A stretch of 64,000 bases of DNA from Acidimicrobiaceae bacterium (GCA_003132305.1 PKXJ01000032.1:377275-441274), one strand, 5' to 3'. Positions 8,048 to 17,368 are shown, counted from the first letter of the stretch. Translations and numbers: made by a program. The notes: generated from the sequence alone by a model not told the origin.

Positions 8048-9157
8048 CTAGTACAGGTTAGCCAAGTCACCGCGACGAATCTTGCCGTTACTCGTACGGG
8101 GAATGGCCGCGACGTAGCGAATCTCCTTGGGCTTGGCCCAGGGCCCCAGTCGATCGTTCGCTTCGGCGCGAATCGTGTCGTCAAGTTTCGTTCCGTCACC
8201 GACGACGAGGGCGACCACGCGCTGGCCCCAGTCGGAGTCGTCGACGCCGATGACCGCGACGTCGCTGACGCCGTCCAAAGCGGCGAGAACAGTTTCGAGG
8301 TCTTCGGGCCAGAGTTTCTCCCCGCCGGTATTGATGACGAAGCTCAATCGCCCACGGACACTGACGCGTCCGTCGACGACGTCGCCGGCGTCGCCCGTGG
8401 GAAACCAGTCATCCCTACCGTCAGGTCCGCGGGTCAGCGGTCGCGCCGAGGACCGGTACGAGCGAAAAAGCGTCGGGGTTCGCACACAGAGTTCGCCGTT
8501 CACGGCGGCTACCTCGACGCCGGGCAGGGCAAAACCGCTGTACACGACGCCCGATCCCGTCTCCGTCATTCCCCACGTGGTGACGACGTTGTCCGCCAAG
8601 GTGCCCGGCGGCCGCGCACCGCCCAAGAGCACGCGATAGAAGCCGCTGACGTCACATCGAGCGAGCTGGGTACGAACGAGCGCGACGTGGGTCGCGCCCC
8701 TAGCGGGCGCGCGTTCAATCTCGTCGGCGCCGCCCCACACGAGTGAGGCGTCGCTGAAAATTGCGCGTAGCAACACCGCGAGACCGCCGATGTGGTTGGC
8801 CGGCAGACAGGGAAACCAAATCGGGGGAGCGTCGGCGCGAAGCGTGCTCTGGGTAATCTCAGCGCTGGCGCGAAGCGCGTCCCAGGAGAGTTCCGCGGCC
8901 TTAGGTTCGCCACTGGACCCCGAAGTCAACATCACGAGGCCAATCTCGTCGTCCACCATTTGACCCTCACGGCGTTCGTGTCGTCCTCTCGCGTCGACGA
9001 TCACCGTGGCGCCGAGCCGCAGGAGCTCCTCTTCGCGACGGCGAGGCGAGAGACGCTGATCGAGCACGCAAAACGCGTCACCGTCGTCGACGCATCGGCG
9101 AAGGGCCCCTTCGAGTTCTGGTCCCAGCGGTAGGTCGAGCGCTAGCAAAGTTCGCAC
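8048..9157 (-). CDS. menE: O-succinylbenzoate-CoA ligase (adenylate-forming enzyme)
   Basis: 369 residues, short for the ANL superfamily as many MenE proteins are. The ATP loop is LTSGSSGEPKAAEL (about 78-90), the adenylate motif TWGMTETGSG (194-203), and the C-terminal hinge GRLSFVINTGGEKLWPEDLE with the catalytic lysine region SNGKIRRGDL. MenE activates o-succinylbenzoate to its CoA ester in menaquinone synthesis; the neighbouring menB, menA, menH and menD support this over other acyl-CoA ligases. Transcribed divergently from menB. The GTG start is preceded at exactly 6 nt by TAGTCT. Confidence 0.88.
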   Translation of the reverse strand: MRTLLALDLPLGPELEGALRRCVDDGDAFCVLDQRLSPRRREEELLRLGATVIVDARGRHERREGQMVDDEIGLVMLTSGSSGEPKAAELSWDALRASAEITQSTLRADAPPIWFPCLPANHIGGLAVLLRAIFSDASLVWGGADEIERAPARGATHVALVRTQLARCDVSGFYRVLLGGARPPGTLADNVVTTWGMTETGSGVVYSGFALPGVEVAAVNGELCVRTPTLFRSYRSSARPLTRGPDGRDDWFPTGDAGDVVDGRVSVRGRLSFVINTGGEKLWPEDLETVLAALDGVSDVAVIGVDDSDWGQRVVALVVGDGTKLDDTIRAEANDRLGPWAKPKEIRYVAAIPRTSNGKIRRGDLANLY

Positions 9158-9163
9158 TTAGAG

Positions 9164-9169
9164 AGACTA
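9164..9169 (-). promoter_or_regulatory. -10 element of menE, leaderless arrangement
   Basis: TAGTCT on the minus strand, 6 nt (CTCTAA), then the GTG start at 9157. Confidence 0.5.
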
Positions 9170-9372
9170 GGGCGAGCACTTTGTCGCCCTCGAGGTCGGC
9201 GGGTTGGTTTCGTGGCTTCACTACGTCACGGAGAGAGAGCTGGCGATCGGCACGACGATCCCTGGCAGTGCGTAAACCGCTTGGACGACCGCAGCTTCGC
9301 CAGTGATCCTCTTACTCTCTCCGAGCGTGCGGCGCCGAGTTTGTTGGTGGCCCCGTGTGAGAGAAAGGTAGC

Positions 9373-10275
9373 GTGGACCACATGGCCAAGACCGTGATTG
9401 AAGGCTCCCCGCACGACCCTCTAGAGGAGTTTCGCTCCCAGGCCCCGCCCTCGTGGCAACGAAAGGGCGAGTACCGCGACGTCATCTACGAGGTCGCCGA
9501 GGGCATTTCGCGTATCACCATCAATCGAGCGGAAGTTCGTAACGCCTTTCGTCCTCAGACGCTCTTCGAGTTGGCCCACGCCTTCGAACGCGCGAGGGAC
9601 GACATTACGGTCGGGGCGATCATACTGACCGGCGCGGGTCCCGACGCTTTTTGCTCGGGCGGCGATCAGAGCATTCGTGGTGACGACGGGTACATGGGAG
9701 ATGACGACGTCGCCCAGCACGGGGTCGGTCGATTGAACGTGCTCGATCTCCAGATCCAGATTCGCCGACTTCCGAAACCCGTCATCGCCCAGATCGCCGG
9801 CTACGCCATCGGCGGAGGACATATTCTGCACCTGGTGTGCGACCTCTCGATCGCGGCCGATAACGCGAGATTCGGCCAGACCGGCCCTCGCGTGGGTTCC
9901 TTCGACGGCGGCTACGGCTCGTCGCTGCTCGCGCGCACCATCGGTCTCAAGCGAGCGAAAGAAGTGTGGTTTCTCTGTCGTCAGTACGACGCGGCCCAAG
10001 CCCTCGAGTGGGGACTCGTCAACACGGTCGTGGCACTCGACGATCTCGAACAAGAGAGCGTCGCGTGGTGTCGTCAGATCTTGACGCTGTCGCCCATAGC
10101 GCTGCGCATGTTGAAGGCCGGCTTTAACGCCGCCGACGACGGACTCGCCGGCGTGCAGCAACTCGCCGGCGACGCCACGATGCTCTTCTACATGTCCGAA
10201 GAGGGCCAAGAAGGGCGTAATGCTTACCTAGAGCGTCGAAAGCCCGACTTTTCAAAGTTCCCCAAACGACCATGA
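9373..10275 (+). CDS. menB: 1,4-dihydroxy-2-naphthoyl-CoA synthase
   Basis: About 300 residues of the crotonase fold. Diagnostic MenB features include [12 protein letters not shown], the oxyanion region [15 protein letters not shown] and [17 protein letters not shown]. It closes the second ring of the naphthoquinone from o-succinylbenzoyl-CoA. Two starts are possible: GTG at 9373 with AGAAAGG 4-5 nt upstream, or ATG at 9382, which has TAGCGT 7 nt before it and would be near-leaderless. menA follows with a 4-base overlap. Confidence 0.95.
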   Translation: MDHMAKTVIEGSPHDPLEEFRSQAPPSWQRKGEYRDVIYEVAEGISRITINRAEVRNAFRPQTLFELAHAFERARDDITVGAIILTGAGPDAFCSGGDQSIRGDDGYMGDDDVAQHGVGRLNVLDLQIQIRRLPKPVIAQIAGYAIGGGHILHLVCDLSIAADNARFGQTGPRVGSFDGGYGSSLLARTIGLKRAKEVWFLCRQYDAAQALEWGLVNTVVALDDLEQESVAWCRQILTLSPIALRMLKAGFNAADDGLAGVQQLAGDATMLFYMSEEGQEGRNAYLERRKPDFSKFPKRP

Positions 10276-11150
10276 TCGAGGCACCTGGGGAGTACCAACG
10301 CTGGGTCCTCGCGGCGCGGCCTCGAACGTTGCCCGCCGCGTGCGTGCCCGTCGTGATCGGGACACTCCTCATTCGTCCGCTCACTATCAACTGGCTTAAC
10401 TCGACGCTCTGTCTCGTCGTCGCGCTCGCTTTGCAGGTCGCGACCAACTACGCCAACGACTACTCCGACGGGGTTCGCGGCGCCGACGAAGAACGCGTCG
10501 GCCCCTTTCGCCTGACGGTCTCGAAGCTCGTTCCGGCGAGGAGCGTTCGAACGGCGGCGTGGCTCGGTTTCGCCGTGGCCGGCGTCGCGGGGCTGTGGCT
10601 ATCGTCTCGCACGTCGTGGTGGCTCGTGCTGGTCGGACTCAGCGCGATGTTGGCCGGTTGGTTCTACACCGGCGGCCCGAAACCCTACGGCTACTACGGC
10701 TTCGGCGAACTTTTTGTGTTTATCTACTTCGGCCTCGTCGCGACCGTCGGCACGGCCTACGTCCAACACCTCAACATTCCCACGCGCGCCTGGTGGCTGG
10801 GCGTCGCGGCGGGCTTCATGGCCTGCGCGCTCCTCGAAGCGAACAACCTTCGAGACGTCGACGGCGACCGCGCCGCGGGCAAGAACACGCTGGCGGCGCG
10901 ACTCGGTCGAAAGCGAGGCGCGTGGCTCTACGTGGTGTGCGTTGCGGGCGTCGTGGTGGGCGTAGTGGGCGCGCGCCAGTTGGCCGTGGTCATCGCGGCG
11001 GTCGTGCTCTACCTCCCGGCACTGCGGATGGCGTTCTCCGAGAAGAAGGGTCGAGAACTCGTCGTGTTGTTGGAGTACTCCGCGCGGGCCCAACTGGCAC
11101 TCGGCGCCCTGCTCGCGGTGCTGCTGACGACGAACTCCTACTGGGGCTGA
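10272..11150 (+). CDS. menA: 1,4-dihydroxy-2-naphthoate polyprenyltransferase
   Basis: 292 residues of a UbiA-family membrane prenyltransferase with about eight hydrophobic segments. The Asp-rich prenyl-diphosphate site is visible as [14 protein letters not shown] (about residues 58-71) and the second as [14 protein letters not shown]. It attaches the isoprenoid tail to 1,4-dihydroxy-2-naphthoate in the membrane. The start overlaps the menB stop by 4 bases; its 3' end overlaps that of convergent menH by 13 bases. Confidence 0.94.
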   Translation: MIEAPGEYQRWVLAARPRTLPAACVPVVIGTLLIRPLTINWLNSTLCLVVALALQVATNYANDYSDGVRGADEERVGPFRLTVSKLVPARSVRTAAWLGFAVAGVAGLWLSSRTSWWLVLVGLSAMLAGWFYTGGPKPYGYYGFGELFVFIYFGLVATVGTAYVQHLNIPTRAWWLGVAAGFMACALLEANNLRDVDGDRAAGKNTLAARLGRKRGAWLYVVCVAGVVVGVVGARQLAVVIAAVVLYLPALRMAFSEKKGRELVVLLEYSARAQLALGALLAVLLTTNSYWG

Positions 11151-11887
11151 AGACTCGCGACCAGCGCGGCGACGTCAACGGGCCGTTCGAGGTGCGCGGC
11201 GTGACCGGCGTCGCGCACGAGTGCCGTGGTCGCGTTCGCGAGCGCTTCACTCATGAGTCGCGCTTCGCCGACGAACTTTCGATCGTTGGCACCGGCCACG
11301 ATCAGCGTGGGCACCGTTACCGAGGTGAGCTGGTCGCCGAGCCAAGCCTGCGTTCCGGTGCCGACGTTACGTAACGAGCTGGCGAGGCCCAAAGCGTCTC
11401 TGCTCCTCGCGGCGCGTTCGAGAGGATCGGCGGGCAGCGAGGCGAACATTGGTTGGGCGAGCCATTCGTCGAGGAAGGCCCCAGTGCCAATGCGCTCGAC
11501 GTCATCGGCCAACGCGTTGTCTCGAGCGCGGCGCGCCCGTCGCTCGCTTACGTCGCGGATGCCGAGCGTGGCGCTGAGCACCACGAGGCCGGAAAGTCGC
11601 TCGCGGTGGCGCAACGCGAAGTGCAAAGCGACGCGTCCTCCCATGGAGTAGCCGCCGAGGATGAAGGGTTTGCTCGGCAAAGCGTGCGCGAGGAGGTCCG
11701 CGGTCTCGTCGAGAGAGGCTGAAATTGTTGCGTTTTCACCGTGACCCGGCAGGTCGAGGGTTAAGAGTTCGTAGGTTCCTGTCAGAATGGAACGAAACGT
11801 ATGGCCCGAGTCCTTGGTTTGCGTGAAGCCGTGCAACCACACCAAGACCGGGCCGGAGCCGTCACGCTGTAAACCGAGGAGCGACAT
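11138..11887 (-). CDS. menH: Alpha/beta hydrolase, probable MenH (SHCHC synthase)
   Basis: 249 residues from the ATG at 11887 (MSLLGLQRDGSGPVLVWLHGF). The nucleophile elbow is GGYSMGGRVALHFA, with LHGFTQT as oxyanion region and a late GHAAHLERP histidine, so Ser-Asp-His is complete. MenH removes pyruvate to make 2-succinyl-6-hydroxy-2,4-cyclohexadiene-1-carboxylate in menaquinone synthesis; the assignment rests on position next to menD and menA. A longer open frame reaches 12004, but it would run into menD and adds an Arg-rich stretch unlike the family. Its first base is the first base of the divergent menD TTG. Confidence 0.82.
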   Translation of the reverse strand: MSLLGLQRDGSGPVLVWLHGFTQTKDSGHTFRSILTGTYELLTLDLPGHGENATISASLDETADLLAHALPSKPFILGGYSMGGRVALHFALRHRERLSGLVVLSATLGIRDVSERRARRARDNALADDVERIGTGAFLDEWLAQPMFASLPADPLERAARSRDALGLASSLRNVGTGTQAWLGDQLTSVTVPTLIVAGANDRKFVGEARLMSEALANATTALVRDAGHAAHLERPVDVAALVASLQPQ

Positions 11888-13563
11888 TGTCACGTAGCGT
11901 ACCGAGCCCCAGCGTGGCGCAGGCCACGTTCGCGGCCACACTCTTCGACGAATGGATCGACGCTGGCCTGTGTGACGTTGTTCTTTCGCCCGGCTCACGT
12001 TCAACGCCGCTCGTTCTCGCGGCCGCGGAACGCGAGGAACTTACCCTCCACGTGCGCATCGATGAACGCAGCGCCGGGTTTTTCGCTCTCGGAAGAGCCC
12101 TCGCGACGGAGTTGCCGGTGGTCGTGGTCGTCACCAGCGGCACCGCGGCGGCCGAACTTCACGCCTGCGTGGCCGAAGCCGATCTCTCGTACGTTCCCTT
12201 GATCGTCGTGACGGCCGACCGTCCGCCCGAACTGCATGGCGTCGGCGCGCCGCAGACCATTGAGCAGGGACACCTCTACGGGCCGATGGTCCGCCTCTTC
12301 GAAGAGCCCGGGGTCGCGCGCTACGACATGGCCAGTTCGTGGCGTCCGCTGGCGGAGCGACTTTGGCACTTCGCGCAGGGTCTGGTGGGCCCGGCGGGAC
12401 CGGTTCACTTGAACGCGGCCTTCGTCGAGCCACTCGTCGCCACGCCGCTCGACCTTCCCGATCGCGAAGAGGAGATGAAGTCGCCACGGGACGTTGACGA
12501 GCACCTACCCGACATCGAGACGTTCGACGTCGCGGGCCAGTCGGTGCTCTGCGTCGTGGGACGTGGCACCGACGCGGCCGTGATTGAAGAGTGTCGTCAA
12601 CTCAACTGGGTGGTGCTCGGTGACGTGACGGCCCAAGGTTCGCTGCCCTACTACGACGCGCTCCTTCGCTCCAGCGATTTTGCTTCGCGCGCGCGACCCG
12701 ATCTCGTCGTGCGCCTCGGAGGCGTACCGGCGTCGAAGGTGCTCGCGGCACAGCTTCGAGCGTGGAACGTTCGAACCGTAGGTGTAAGTGGCGCTGGCTT
12801 CGTCGCCGACCCCGACCATCTAATACACGAGTCGTACGCGGGCCTTCCCCACCGCGACTACGCGCCCCTCGTAGCCCATCACGACTACGCGTCGACGTGG
12901 CAACGCGCGTCGGATGACGTGGGCGAGTGGTTACATACCATCGACGACAACGAAACTCTGTTGAACGAACCGCTCATCGCGCGAGCGGTCGTGGCGGCGA
13001 GTAACGCGTCGGGCGCGTCACTCGTCGTGGGTTCGTCTATGCCCCTGCGCGACGTCGAGTGGTGGACGCCGTCACGATTAAGCGCCACGTACGCCAATCG
13101 CGGAGTGAACGGAATCGACGGCGTCGTATCAACGGTGCTCGGCGTGTCGGTCGGTTCGACGGCGCTGGGGCTCGTGGGCGATCTCACGATGCTGCACGAC
13201 GTGTCGGGACTCGTTGATGGACTCGGTGGTGCCGACGGATCGTGCGTGCTCGTCGTGATCGACAATCAAGGCGGGGGCATCTTTTCTTTCCTCCCGCAAG
13301 CCACGATGCTCGAGCGCGAGCAGTTTGAACGACTCTTCGGCACGCCTCGAGCGCACGACCTTGAAGTCGTGGCTGCGGCTTTTGGTCACCGGTCTATCTC
13401 CGTCACGACGGTTGATGAACTTCGTCACGCCATTGAGGAGGGTCTCGGGTCAGAGGGTCTCAGCGTGGTCGTGGCGAAGGTGCCGTCACGCGAAGAGAAC
13501 GTCACGCTGCACCAGGAGTGGAACGAGCACGTCGTCAGCCTGGTGTCGCGGAGTGGCGCGTGA
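11887..13563 (+). CDS. menD: SEPHCHC synthase (thiamine-diphosphate enzyme)
   Basis: 558 residues, typical of MenD. The N-terminal pyrimidine-binding domain has LSPGSRSTPLVLAAAE and DERSAGFFALGRA with the conserved Glu; the ThDP-binding domain contains GLVGDLTMLHDVSGL and VIDNQGGGIFSFLPQA. It joins isochorismate and 2-oxoglutarate. The TTG start has GAGGAG 5 nt upstream; a GTG at 11914 is the alternative. It is divergent from menH and its stop overlaps the GTG start of ccdA. menC and menF are not in the window. Confidence 0.95.
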   Translation: MSRSVPSPSVAQATFAATLFDEWIDAGLCDVVLSPGSRSTPLVLAAAEREELTLHVRIDERSAGFFALGRALATELPVVVVVTSGTAAAELHACVAEADLSYVPLIVVTADRPPELHGVGAPQTIEQGHLYGPMVRLFEEPGVARYDMASSWRPLAERLWHFAQGLVGPAGPVHLNAAFVEPLVATPLDLPDREEEMKSPRDVDEHLPDIETFDVAGQSVLCVVGRGTDAAVIEECRQLNWVVLGDVTAQGSLPYYDALLRSSDFASRARPDLVVRLGGVPASKVLAAQLRAWNVRTVGVSGAGFVADPDHLIHESYAGLPHRDYAPLVAHHDYASTWQRASDDVGEWLHTIDDNETLLNEPLIARAVVAASNASGASLVVGSSMPLRDVEWWTPSRLSATYANRGVNGIDGVVSTVLGVSVGSTALGLVGDLTMLHDVSGLVDGLGGADGSCVLVVIDNQGGGIFSFLPQATMLEREQFERLFGTPRAHDLEVVAAAFGHRSISVTTVDELRHAIEEGLGSEGLSVVVAKVPSREENVTLHQEWNEHVVSLVSRSGA

Positions 13564-14303
13564 TCGCGTCCCTTCCGGCGTCGCTGTTCGTCGCAATTCC
13601 CCTCGCGATCGCGGCCGGTCTCGTTTCCTTTCTCTCGCCGTGCGTCTTGCCGCTCCTGCCGGGTTACCTGGCGTTTCTCAGTGGCGCGGCGGGGAGCATC
13701 GAAGGTCGCACCGGACGGGGCCGGGCCTTCGTGGGCTCGGTGGCCTTCGTCATTGGCTTCGCCCTGGTCTTCGTCAGTCTCGGCGCTCTCTTTGGTGAAC
13801 TTGGTAAAGAGCTGCACACGCATCAACGAATCTTGGAAGAGATCTTTGGCGTAGTGACGATTGCCCTCGGGCTCTTTTTCGCCGGTTGGTGGCCGTCGTC
13901 GTGGTTGCAAGGCGAGCGTCGCGTTCATCGACTTCCTCGGGTCTCTATTCTCGGCGCGGCGGCACTGGGCTTCACGTTCGCGCTCGGTTGGACGCCGTGC
14001 ATTGGCCCGACCCTCGCGGCCATTTTGGGTCTCGCGGCGTCGTCGTCGAACGCGACGGCACTGCGCGGGTCGATCCTCGCGTTCTTCTACTGTCTCGGAC
14101 TCGGCATCCCCTTCGTGGTGGCGGCCCTCGCCACCGAGTGGATGGCGAGGGCGTCGACGTGGCTACGTCGTCACGCCCGGGTCATCGGACTCGTGGGGGG
14201 AGTGTTACTCATCGTTATTGGCGTGTGCGAAGTGACGGGTTGGTGGCACTCCTTCGTGCTCTGGCTCCAGGTTCACTTCCCCGCGTCCAACGCCCTGTTT
14301 TAG
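13560..14303 (+). CDS. ccdA: Cytochrome c biogenesis / thiol-reductant membrane protein CcdA
   Basis: 247 residues, six hydrophobic segments. The two CcdA redox cysteines are seen in SFLSPCVLPLLPGYLAF (first helix) and LGWTPCIGPTLAAIL (fourth helix). CcdA passes electrons across the membrane to extracytoplasmic thioredoxin-like proteins for heme-c maturation or copper-site assembly. No ResB/ResC-type genes are adjacent; the SCO proteins encoded in the oxidase island could be clients (inference). The start is the GTG overlapping the menD stop (GTGA). Confidence 0.9.
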   Translation: MIASLPASLFVAIPLAIAAGLVSFLSPCVLPLLPGYLAFLSGAAGSIEGRTGRGRAFVGSVAFVIGFALVFVSLGALFGELGKELHTHQRILEEIFGVVTIALGLFFAGWWPSSWLQGERRVHRLPRVSILGAAALGFTFALGWTPCIGPTLAAILGLAASSSNATALRGSILAFFYCLGLGIPFVVAALATEWMARASTWLRRHARVIGLVGGVLLIVIGVCEVTGWWHSFVLWLQVHFPASNALF

Positions 14304-14316
14304 CGAACGAGCCTCG

Positions 14317-14322
14317 TAGACT
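14317..14322 (+). promoter_or_regulatory. -10 element of tyrS, leaderless arrangement
   Basis: TAGACT, 6 nt (AAAGCG), then the ATG at 14329. Confidence 0.5.
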
Positions 14323-14328
14323 AAAGCG

Positions 14329-15609
14329 ATGAATGTTCGTGACGACTGGAGCTTTCGCGGTCTGATTCACTTGACCACCGACGACGAAGTCTTTGATCGT
14401 CTGAGTGCCGGCTCGGTCACCGCGTACGTCGGCTTCGACCCCACGGCGTCGTCACTGCACCTCGGCCACCTCTTCCCGCTGTGCAATCTGCGCCGACTAC
14501 AGATGGCGGGCAACGCGCCAATTGCGCTCGCCGGTGGCGGGACCGGGCTCATTGGCGATCCGAGCTTCAAGGACGTGGAGAGGCCCCTACTCACGCGCGA
14601 AGTGCTCGACGCCAACGTCGAGGGAATCGGCGAGCAGATGAGCCGCTTTCTCGACTTTTCACCGAGCGCCGGCAGGGCCCGGGCGAAGCTGTTGAACAAC
14701 GCGGACTGGCTCACGACCATTGGTCTGACCGACTTTTTGCGCGACGTGGGCAAACACTTCACGGTCAATCAGATGATCGCGAAAGAGTCCGTGAAGAGCC
14801 GCTTGGATCGCGACGACGCGGGGCTCTCCTTCACGGAGTTCGCCTACATGCTCCTGCAGGCCTACGATTTTTTGCGCCTGAATCTCGATCACGGTTGCAC
14901 CCTGCAACTGGGCGGATCCGATCAGTGGGGCAACATCACCATGGGCACTGAGCTCGTGCGAAAGTCGACCGGGACGCCAGCGGCCGGTCTCACGTCGCCG
15001 CTTCTCCTGCGAGCGGACGGGACAAAATTCGGCAAGTCAGAAGGGGGCGAGCAGGTGTGGCTGGACGCTACGCGCACGTCGCCGTTCAAAATGCACCAGT
15101 TCCTCCTCAACAGCGACGACAAGGTGGCGCCGGCCCTGCTTCGTTTCTTCACCTTCCTCGACCACGAGGCCATCCTCGAACTCGACGAGGCCACGAACAC
15201 CGCGCCCCAAGAACGCCGGGCCCAGCGGGCGCTGGCCAATGAAGTCGTCGCCGTGGTGCACGGCGAGGAAGCGGCCGTCAAGGCGGAGCGCGCCGGCGAG
15301 GCACTCTTCTCCGAGTCCATTGCCGAACTCGACGAGGCGACGTTGCTCGAAGTCGTCGCCGACGCGCCCTCGTCCACGTGGTCGCGCGAAGAGCTCGCGA
15401 TCGGCGTCGATCCAGTGGATCTCTTGGTCGCCAGTCACCTCGCGAAGTCCAAGGCCGAGGCGCGTCGGTACCTCGAACAAGGCGGGGTGTACCTCAACAA
15501 CGTTCGTCTCGACGTCGCGTCGCGCGTCGGTCTCAGTGACGCTCTGCACGGACGGTACTTGGTGATGCGACGCGGGCGTCGACAGTTGCACCTCGTGGTC
15601 GCGGCGTGA
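14329..15609 (+). CDS. tyrS: Tyrosyl-tRNA synthetase
   Basis: 426 residues, normal for bacterial TyrRS. Class I signatures are HLGH (residues 44-47) and KFGKS (233-237); the tyrosine pocket includes YVGFDPTASSLHLG and QLGGSDQWGNI. A C-terminal S4 RNA-binding domain spans about 360-426 (AKSKAEARRYLEQGGVYLNN). It charges tRNA-Tyr. A small lipoprotein gene follows with a GTGA overlap. Confidence 0.97.
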   Translation: MNVRDDWSFRGLIHLTTDDEVFDRLSAGSVTAYVGFDPTASSLHLGHLFPLCNLRRLQMAGNAPIALAGGGTGLIGDPSFKDVERPLLTREVLDANVEGIGEQMSRFLDFSPSAGRARAKLLNNADWLTTIGLTDFLRDVGKHFTVNQMIAKESVKSRLDRDDAGLSFTEFAYMLLQAYDFLRLNLDHGCTLQLGGSDQWGNITMGTELVRKSTGTPAAGLTSPLLLRADGTKFGKSEGGEQVWLDATRTSPFKMHQFLLNSDDKVAPALLRFFTFLDHEAILELDEATNTAPQERRAQRALANEVVAVVHGEEAAVKAERAGEALFSESIAELDEATLLEVVADAPSSTWSREELAIGVDPVDLLVASHLAKSKAEARRYLEQGGVYLNNVRLDVASRVGLSDALHGRYLVMRRGRRQLHLVVAA

Positions 15610-16040
15610 TTCGAGTCATCGGTGTCCTCCTCGCCGCCGGACTTCTCCTCGGTGCCTGCGGCTCGATCAGCGCCTCGAAGGCCCTGACGTCGTGGGCCGT
15701 ACAGAGTGGCTATCTCTCCACGGCGAAGTCACTCACCAACGACGCCCAGCGCTCGGCTAACGCCTTGAAGATCGCGTCAACGTCCAACGTCGACCTGCAC
15801 ACCGTGTGTGCCGTACTAGACCTCGAGACCGAGCAGGCGAACTCCTCGCTGCCGACGCCCGACAATCAAGCGACGTCACTGTTGTCCAAGGCCTACACCA
15901 ATCTCGGCGCGGGAGCGAGCGAGTGCTACGGCGCGGCGGCCGACGTCGCCCAGCGCGCGAAAGCGCTGCACTCTTTGACGAGGGGCGTCTCCGACCTCGC
16001 CGAAGCGTCGGCTCGAATCGCGAGCGCTTCGACGCCCTAG
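15606..16040 (+). CDS. Small lipoprotein of unknown function
   Basis: 144 residues. MIRVIGVLLAAGLLLGACGS is a lipoprotein signal with lipobox LGAC, so the mature protein would be lipid-anchored outside the membrane. The rest is Ala/Ser/Thr-rich and helical with only two further cysteines. No known family recognised. It is translationally coupled to tyrS (GTG inside the tyrS stop) and its stop codon shares CTAG with the convergent small gene. Confidence 0.75.
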   Translation: MIRVIGVLLAAGLLLGACGSISASKALTSWAVQSGYLSTAKSLTNDAQRSANALKIASTSNVDLHTVCAVLDLETEQANSSLPTPDNQATSLLSKAYTNLGAGASECYGAAADVAQRAKALHSLTRGVSDLAEASARIASASTP

Positions 16041-16261
16041 TTCGCGGGCGGACGCAGATCGATCTCGAGACGCAGAATGCCGTCCTCGAGCGTGGGGGTG
16101 GCGTCGCCGAGCATCGCGTAGTCCTGAAAGTCAATCTTCGCCGCCTCGATGAAGAGCAGACGTTCTGGACCCTCGACCGGCGGTAGGCCCCGGCGCTTCA
16201 CGGCGTCGGCACGATCGCGAAAGCGCTGAATCATTTCGTTGGGGTCAAAGGCTGGGCTCAC
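16037..16261 (-). CDS. Small conserved-looking protein of unknown function
   Basis: About 74 residues, acidic C-terminus, with segments FDPNEMIQRFRDRADAVKRR and LPPVEGPERLLFIEAAKIDF. No membrane segment or cysteine. The GTG at 16261 is chosen because TAGCAT lies exactly 6 nt before it; a TTG two codons earlier is also in frame. The 3' end overlaps the convergent lipoprotein gene by 4 bases. Function unknown. Confidence 0.65.
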   Translation of the reverse strand: MSPAFDPNEMIQRFRDRADAVKRRGLPPVEGPERLLFIEAAKIDFQDYAMLGDATPTLEDGILRLEIDLRPPAN

Positions 16262-16267
16262 AGGCAA

Positions 16268-16273
16268 ATGCTA
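16268..16273 (-). promoter_or_regulatory. -10 element of the small minus-strand gene, leaderless arrangement
   Basis: TAGCAT on the minus strand, 6 nt (TTGCCT), then GTG at 16261. On the plus strand, TAGTAT at 16300-16305 may serve the divergent small gene. Confidence 0.45.
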
Positions 16274-16376
16274 GGGGTTATAGAACGAGTTCGAGTTGGT
16301 AGTATGGATTCTCAACTCAGGGTTGTCGAGTTGTCGCCGCCGCCAGGTATTGGCCCGCGACGAGTGAGGAGTTGAC

Positions 16377-16589
16377 GTGAAAAAGGGTCGCCATCGCCGT
16401 TTCGTAGAAGCTCGTGAACTCAAGCGATCTACGGGTCCTCGCGCCACCACCTGCGTGGAGTGTGGCGCCGCCCCCGACGACGTGCACGCCGAGTGGTGCC
16501 TGGTCGAAGAGGATCGCTACGACGAGATCCTGGGCTCACTTCCTCGAACGAACTTTAACGAAGAGGACCCCCTCGCCGCCGAGGGCTAA
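16377..16589 (+). CDS. Small Cys-containing protein of unknown function
   Basis: 70 residues with a basic N-terminus (MKKGRHRRFVEARELKR) and a CVECG ... EWC cysteine set (residues 22, 25 and 37) that could bind a metal. No family recognised. The GTG start has GAGGAG 5 nt upstream. Its stop overlaps the stop of the convergent Cys-rich gene by 4 bases. Confidence 0.65.
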   Translation: MKKGRHRRFVEARELKRSTGPRATTCVECGAAPDDVHAEWCLVEEDRYDEILGSLPRTNFNEEDPLAAEG

Positions 16590-17326
16590 CCCTTCTTGCG
16601 CACTACCGGATGAGCGAGACGGGTGCCTTTGGGCTGCGTCGCGCGATTGTCGAGGTAGGCACGTAGTCGGTCGTAGACCGTCTTGCTGACCATCGCCGTG
16701 AGTTCTTCGCGCATTGAGTCAACGACGCGCGTCTTGCCAACGAAGGCCGACGCCGACTCCGTGCACCACCAGTGAAACTCCGCTCCGCCCGGACCCCAGT
16801 CGCGCCGATCCCACTGCGAGATTCGTGTGATCACGTGACCGTCGTCTTGGACCTCGTCGTCGCGATGCAGGGGCAGCTGCCAACAGACTTCGGGCTTCAG
16901 CGGAATGTAACTCTCTTCGTTGTCGATGGCCATCACGTGCAGCGCGCAGCCCGCGCCCCTTGGAAAGTCGGGGCGATTCAAAAAGATGCACGCGTTTTGC
17001 ACGAGCTTGGAGACGATCTCGCCGTTCTTCTTCACCCTCGTGGTGCCGTTCTTGCCCTTGGATTTGAACTGCCACTGGTCGGCGGTGAGCCGCTTCGCGG
17101 CCTTTTCGACGCGTCGCTGGTCTTTTTCGTCGACGAAGTGCGCGCCGTAACTACAACAGCCCTGGACGAGCTCGGGCGTCGGTCCGGTGAGCACGCCCTG
17201 GCAGCCGTTGCCAAAGATGCACGTCCAGTTGCTCTCGAGAAAGGTCACGTCGAACATCCAGGTCCGCTCGCGCTTGGTGTCTTCGAAACTCACCCACTCG
17301 TGGGCGTCGCTCGGTATAGAGGTCAC
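16586..17326 (-). CDS. Cysteine-rich conserved protein (possible YkgJ/DUF3109-like)
   Basis: About 246 residues. A cysteine cluster (WTCIFGNGCQ, QGCCSYGAHFVDEKD) plus later single cysteines (NACIFLN, GAGCALH, EVCWQL, WWCTES) suggests a metal-binding protein resembling YkgJ/DUF3109 families; the assignment is tentative. No membrane segments. The GTG at 17326 is preferred because TAAGTT lies exactly 6 nt before it; a TTG two codons upstream is also open. Divergent from nfuA, with both -10 elements inside a 55-base gap. Confidence 0.75.
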   Translation of the reverse strand: MTSIPSDAHEWVSFEDTKRERTWMFDVTFLESNWTCIFGNGCQGVLTGPTPELVQGCCSYGAHFVDEKDQRRVEKAAKRLTADQWQFKSKGKNGTTRVKKNGEIVSKLVQNACIFLNRPDFPRGAGCALHVMAIDNEESYIPLKPEVCWQLPLHRDDEVQDDGHVITRISQWDRRDWGPGGAEFHWWCTESASAFVGKTRVVDSMREELTAMVSKTVYDRLRAYLDNRATQPKGTRLAHPVVRKKG

Positions 17327-17332
17327 GGACAA

Positions 17333-17338
17333 AACTTA
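17333..17338 (-). promoter_or_regulatory. -10 element of the Cys-rich gene, leaderless arrangement
   Basis: TAAGTT on the minus strand, 6 nt (TTGTCC), then GTG at 17326. Confidence 0.45.
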
Positions 17339-17368
17339 GTGCGCGCGCCAGGTTTGGCGAAGCACCTC

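Noticed and set aside
11888-12004. 39-codon N-terminal extension of menH
   Set aside because: Arg-rich, lies inside menD and is not seen in the family.
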